From contig JBMZHG010000006.1 in NCBI GenBank assembly GCA_049616325.1, positions 20,824 through 84,823 on the forward strand: DNA of 64,000 bases, written 5' to 3'. The notes below the pieces were generated by a model. It saw only the letters and a list, made by a program, of their open reading frames with translations, did not search any database and was not told where the DNA came from. The translations under genes were made by a program, and so were the position numbers. Below are positions 61,012 to 64,000 of the stretch, one piece after another. Position 1 is the first letter of the stretch; each line of letters begins with the position of its first letter. The DNA is from UBA11663 sp049616325. GTDB taxonomy: Bacteria; Bacteroidota; Bacteroidia; Flavobacteriales_D; Sanyastnellaceae.

Positions 61012-61124
61012 TTTCTTGAATTAGTTACGGTGTGTTACTTCCAACTCCTATCAGGCTGTGACAACAAAACACGAAAACTCCGTTCAAGCGGCGTAAAATG
61101 CATCTCAGGTGGTACAGAGTTCCA

Positions 61125-62582
61125 TTACTTGACATCTGATGAACGAAGAAGTTCAAAATACCGGGTGAAACCGGCAGCAATGTGAAGCGTGCGCAGTTGA
61201 CCTTCCCAAGCGGTGAGTGCAGATCCCGTCAGGTCCTCATTGCTTCGACTCCCCATCGACTGAAAGCTTGCAGCCACAGAAACATCCAATCTCCATTCCG
61301 GTAAAAATTGATATCCGGTGTAAACACGTGCAGTAGGCGACCACGATATCCGTTTGCGAGGCAAGTCGGCATCGTCGAAACGAGCCAAGGTGCCCTCAGC
61401 CACAAAGGATTGACCGCTGGCGCCTGTGCGAAGGAGGAACTGCCCACCAAGGGCTGCTCCAAGGGTCCACCTCGACAACAGGGCTTGCTTGCGCCATTCC
61501 ACTGGGACCACAACCGCACTGATGTGGTTGAAATCGCGAACGTGTCGGTGGTGCGTAGCCGTGACCAACAATGGACCGGTTTCCATCGCAATCGTATCCC
61601 CCGTAATCGCGTCAATTTCCAGGGACAGCACGCCATTGGGATCAACGAATTCGGTTTGCCAGGTGTGCTCAAATTCCAACCGCTGCGCAAAATCCAGCCA
61701 ACCCAATCCAACAGACCAATCTTGGCTCTTGTATTCAAAATCAAAAGCGAAACCACTGCCGATACTCGATGCGGTGTGGAATCGATCACTGAACGGAGTG
61801 AGGTCTAGGTTCTGATATGAAAAATGACTCAGCGTCAAGCCGCCGAATGCTCGTACCGCAAAATGGCGGGCTCGCGCCGGCAAGTCGCGGTTGAGTTGTT
61901 GCAACAAAGGCCCGGTTGATTTGCAATTGCTGCTGATTCCAATCGGATCGAGAGCAAGCGGCGGAATGAACGGGTTTTGAGGTTCCAGCACGAACGGACC
62001 TCCACCTGACAATGGAGCTTGTGTGATTTGGGAATTGAAGGGATCGCCGGCACCTACGGATGGCAGTGAGGGCATGCCCATGTCAAACGCAGGTTCGCTG
62101 TCGACAGTTTCCGTTTGGAAATTGTTCGGGGCGGCGGACTCCAAACGATCATTGTCAGCTGCAATTTCAGTTGAAGGACGCTCACGCGAGACATCGGCAA
62201 GAGCGGGCTCAATTTTTTTCGATGAAATGCTGGATCCTTCGGTCTGTGAGAAAGCTGCGGAGCTTCGAGGTTCGCTTGCCTCTGAAGAGGAGTTTGCTCG
62301 AACAGGTTGCTCCACTGCTGCGGCCTCAACGGACTGGGCGATGGGGACGTAAAGTTGCTCGTCATTCCACATCAGGCCCACGCCGACTCCGGCGGCGAAA
62401 AGGGTCACCCCACGAATCAAAGCCCAATTCAGCCCAACTGTCTGACCTGCTGTGCCACCGACAGGCTGCGGTCCATTGAGACTTGACTCAATGTTGTTCC
62501 AAAGCGCCTCGTCCAAAGACGGATTTGCATCTGCTTTGGAGCTCCCCAATTTGGATTTCAAGATTTCTTCAATCCGACTCAT
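61125..62582 (-). CDS. Anti-sigma-like membrane protein with C-terminal beta-barrel-like domain
   Basis: 485 residues. The first 50 residues (MSRIEEILKSKLGSSKADAN, SLDEALWNNIESSL) are cytoplasmic-type and helical, like the N-terminal segment of proteins encoded after Bacteroidota ECF sigma factors. A transmembrane helix lies at 51-72 (LNWALIRGVTLFAAGVGVGL). A long Ser/Glu/Pro-rich linker follows (about 75-230), then an amphipathic beta-strand domain (FAVRAFGGLTLSHFSYQNLD, WSVGLGWLDFAQRLEFEHTW, WRLDVSVAASFQSMGS) ending near FTRYFELL. Its start overlaps the sigma-factor stop by 14 bp. It may hold the sigma factor at the inner membrane while sensing the outer envelope; this is inference. Confidence 0.7.
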   Translation of the reverse strand: MSRIEEILKSKLGSSKADANPSLDEALWNNIESSLNGPQPVGGTAGQTVGLNWALIRGVTLFAAGVGVGLMWNDEQLYVPIAQSVEAAAVEQPVRANSSSEASEPRSSAAFSQTEGSSISSKKIEPALADVSRERPSTEIAADNDRLESAAPNNFQTETVDSEPAFDMGMPSLPSVGAGDPFNSQITQAPLSGGGPFVLEPQNPFIPPLALDPIGISSNCKSTGPLLQQLNRDLPARARHFAVRAFGGLTLSHFSYQNLDLTPFSDRFHTASSIGSGFAFDFEYKSQDWSVGLGWLDFAQRLEFEHTWQTEFVDPNGVLSLEIDAITGDTIAMETGPLLVTATHHRHVRDFNHISAVVVPVEWRKQALLSRWTLGAALGGQFLLRTGASGQSFVAEGTLARFDDADLPRKRISWSPTARVYTGYQFLPEWRLDVSVAASFQSMGSRSNEDLTGSALTAWEGQLRTLHIAAGFTRYFELLRSSDVK

Positions 62583-63174
62583 GATCGGTATTTTTTTTAA
62601 GGATCAATTCACTCCCGTCCACATCAAATCGGGAAACAATCCACTGTTTGGCCCGAGACAGGCGCTTGCGCGAAGTCATGGACGAAATGTTCAATAGCGC
62701 GGCAATCTCGTCGTGGGAATAACCGTCTACCGCATGAAGAATCAACACTTCATATTGATCCCGCGGCAAAGCCTTCAACCGCTGCAACAAGGCTTCTGCA
62801 TTGAATTGATTGAACACGGCCGGCTCCTGAGTTTCCGGTGTGAGCGAAAGAATTTGTTCGCTGCGTTTGGATGCTTTCGTACCAAAGGATATCGCCGCGT
62901 TGATCGCAATTTTGGTGGCCCAAGTTTGAACTTGCCCTTTGCTTGCATCGAACTGATGCAGTTTGCGAAAAATGCGGAGAAAGGCCTCTTGCAAAACGTC
63001 CTGCACATCCTCTTCAGACCAGATGTAGCGCCTGACAGCACTTTTCAAATAAGGCAACAAGGAATCAAACAAGCCCCGCTGAGCGACGGCATCGTTGTTC
63101 AAGCACCTCTCTACGAGGGATGCATTCGGATCCAACGGCTTCGCATTTGATTCCATCGATTTTACCGTGGGCAT
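62569..63174 (-). CDS. ECF-family RNA polymerase sigma factor
   Basis: 201 residues from ATG 63174; ATG 63156 (MESNAKPLDPNASLVERCLN) or 63204 are alternatives. Region 2 shows LFDSLLPYLKSAVRRYIWSE, EDVQDVLQEAFLRIFRKLHQ and GQVQTWATKIAINAAISFGT; region 4 shows LPRDQYEVLILHAVDGYSHD and EIAALLNISSMTSRKRLSRA, a helix-turn-helix for the -35-like element. It directs transcription in response to envelope signals. It lies between a lipoprotein gene (13 bp upstream) and the anti-sigma-like barrel gene (14 bp overlap), a compact signalling operon. Confidence 0.92.
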   Translation of the reverse strand: MPTVKSMESNAKPLDPNASLVERCLNNDAVAQRGLFDSLLPYLKSAVRRYIWSEEDVQDVLQEAFLRIFRKLHQFDASKGQVQTWATKIAINAAISFGTKASKRSEQILSLTPETQEPAVFNQFNAEALLQRLKALPRDQYEVLILHAVDGYSHDEIAALLNISSMTSRKRLSRAKQWIVSRFDVDGSELILKKNTDHESD

Positions 63175-63187
63175 CAGCTCAGCCAAT

Positions 63188-63697
63188 TCATGGGCAATCC
63201 ACATTCACTTGAACAGTTGTACCTCCAACAGAAGGTGAATTGGAATGGTCCACGACCTCCTCGGAGACCCCGAAATCAGCACATGCGAAAAATGCGAATA
63301 CGGCTAGGTTGGTTGTACCTAAAGGAAAGTAATAGGACTTTGAGACCCCTTCAACCGGGACAAGGACATAGGTCTTGCCTGCCAAAAAAGCCGGCTCCGT
63401 CTCAAGCGTCACCACCACCTCAGCGCCGATGTCGTTGACGAATTTCAACTCAACGGCTTCGACTGCATTGGAATCGAGGCATTCGCAATTGGTCGAAACA
63501 AGCCCTGTTTGATTTTCGATGGTGCAGGAGTCACCAATGTCGAGCATGAACTCTGGGCAATCGACAGACGCGATTTCCCCGGGACTCGGGATTTCCAAGT
63601 CCGTGACCGTGACATCAAAGGCTTCTTTGTCGCAGCCAACAAGCCATACAGCTGAAGCCACACAAGCCCAGATCACCAAACCTTTCACTTTGTCCAT
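63188..63697 (-). CDS. Small lipoprotein of unknown function, first gene of the ECF operon
   Basis: 169 residues from ATG 63697, starting a lipoprotein signal (VIWACVASAVWLVGCDKEAF, lipobox LVGC). The mature part is beta-rich and contains seven Cys residues (SVDCPEFM, DSCTIEN, TNCECLDSN, FACADF, NVDCP), suggesting disulfides. KFVNDIGAEVVVTLETEPAF and KTYVLVPVEGVSKSYYFPLG form probable Ig-like strands. No family recognised. Being first in the operon with an ECF sigma factor, it may be an envelope sensor or target; this is inferred from position. Confidence 0.65.
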   Translation of the reverse strand: MDKVKGLVIWACVASAVWLVGCDKEAFDVTVTDLEIPSPGEIASVDCPEFMLDIGDSCTIENQTGLVSTNCECLDSNAVEAVELKFVNDIGAEVVVTLETEPAFLAGKTYVLVPVEGVSKSYYFPLGTTNLAVFAFFACADFGVSEEVVDHSNSPSVGGTTVQVNVDCP

Positions 63698-63910
63698 TAT
63701 TTTCCTACTTCTCTTTACTTCCGCCAGCTGCTCGATGTGACATGCGGACGTTTTTTTGTCACAACGTGCATGGCCTGCAGGTAAAACCGAAAAAACGCTT
63801 GCCCCTGTTGATTGGAACAGCGCGGAAAGCCCCTTGTTCTCAAACATGACGGAACCCAACTCCACGTGCGCCTTGAGCTCCTGTCTGAGGCAGTTCTTCA
63901 ATTTTTAGTG

Positions 63911-64000
63911 ATGCGAATGGAAATGGAATCTCGGATGAAAGCAGGCGTCGCAGTCGCTCTCTTTTGGGTCTTGTGCGTTTGGGCTGCTCCAGCTCAATTG
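63911..64000 (+). CDS. Start of an exported protein, truncated by the window edge
   Basis: An open frame from ATG 63911 (or the in-frame ATG 63935) encodes a signal peptide, MKAGVAVALFWVLCVWAAPA, then Gln-Leu at the window end. Nothing more can be said about the product. It is divergent from the ECF operon; the 213 bp between them should hold both promoters, but I see no clear TAnnTTTG box there. Confidence 0.6.
   Translation, partial: MRMEMESRMKAGVAVALFWVLCVWAAPAQL

Overview
The window reads as a chromosomal piece of a marine, high-GC member of the Bacteroidota, most likely Flavobacteriales-like. The evidence is a set of secreted proteins with type IX secretion (T9SS) C-terminal domains of both the short type-A and the gliding-associated (CHU_C) kind, Cys/Asn-rich GC-D-ACNY-DDGSC modules typical of marine flavobacteria, TonB-dependent receptors with carboxypeptidase-regulatory-like N-termini, a single-subunit glycyl-tRNA synthetase, a one-polypeptide SdhC, HU-CCDC81/SPOR and DUF6495-type proteins, and Bacteroidota -7 promoter boxes (TAnnTTTG) with no clear Shine-Dalgarno sites. 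A 38-N assembly gap at 51250-51287 shows this is a scaffold, probably metagenomic.

Layout. 1-13.3 kb is an exoprotein region: a coiled-coil membrane protein cut by the window edge, a secreted lysyl oxidase with dockerin-like repeats, a DoxX-like protein, a glycosyltransferase, a frameshifted BNR-repeat lipoprotein, a small frameshifted gene, a 1253-residue T9SS protein and a compositionally mosaic FISUMP/Lcl repeat protein. 13.3-13.8 kb is a hairpin-rich intergenic region ending in tRNA-Cys. 13.9-22.5 kb is mainly housekeeping (pssA, purS, pgk, glyS, gpsA), interrupted by an amputated vanadium-haloperoxidase-like gene and a methionine gamma-lyase-like gene divergent from an Lrp regulator. 22.5-28.5 kb holds a 1333-residue gliding-associated T9SS protein, an HU/SPOR protein and a HAD hydrolase. 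28.6-34.5 kb is a minus-strand cluster (TonB receptor, kdsB, oligopeptidase B, DUF6495-like). 34.5-44.8 kb carries dprA, a cation/proton antiporter, rseP, a class A penicillin-binding protein with a four-cysteine insert, both subunits of a 3-oxoacid CoA-transferase, folB-gltX and a short ssb. 44.8-51.1 kb holds sdhCAB and a two-gene putative metal-uptake unit (HMA protein plus TonB receptor). 51.2-58.5 kb holds a gap-broken miaE-like gene, an rRNA methyltransferase, rnr, three tRNAs (Met, Val, Arg), a lipoprotein, a PqqB-like metallo-hydrolase starting one base after tRNA-Arg, and a phospholipase-D-family lipoprotein. 58.7-63.9 kb is a lower-GC block: a lipoprotein, an ECF sigma factor and a membrane-spanning/beta-barrel protein in one operon, followed by a fasciclin T9SS protein.

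The observations most worth following are: (i) a -7 promoter box placed only 4-6 nt before the start codon at about nine genes, implying widespread leaderless mRNAs; (ii) a bacterial lysyl oxidase in which the copper histidines and both residues of the LTQ cofactor are recognisable; (iii) a nearly identical dockerin-like C-terminal tail on two otherwise unrelated secreted proteins that lack a T9SS domain, a candidate sorting or attachment signal; (iv) an ECF-sigma operon whose third gene seems to fuse an anti-sigma-like cytoplasmic segment, a transmembrane helix and a C-terminal beta-barrel-like domain.
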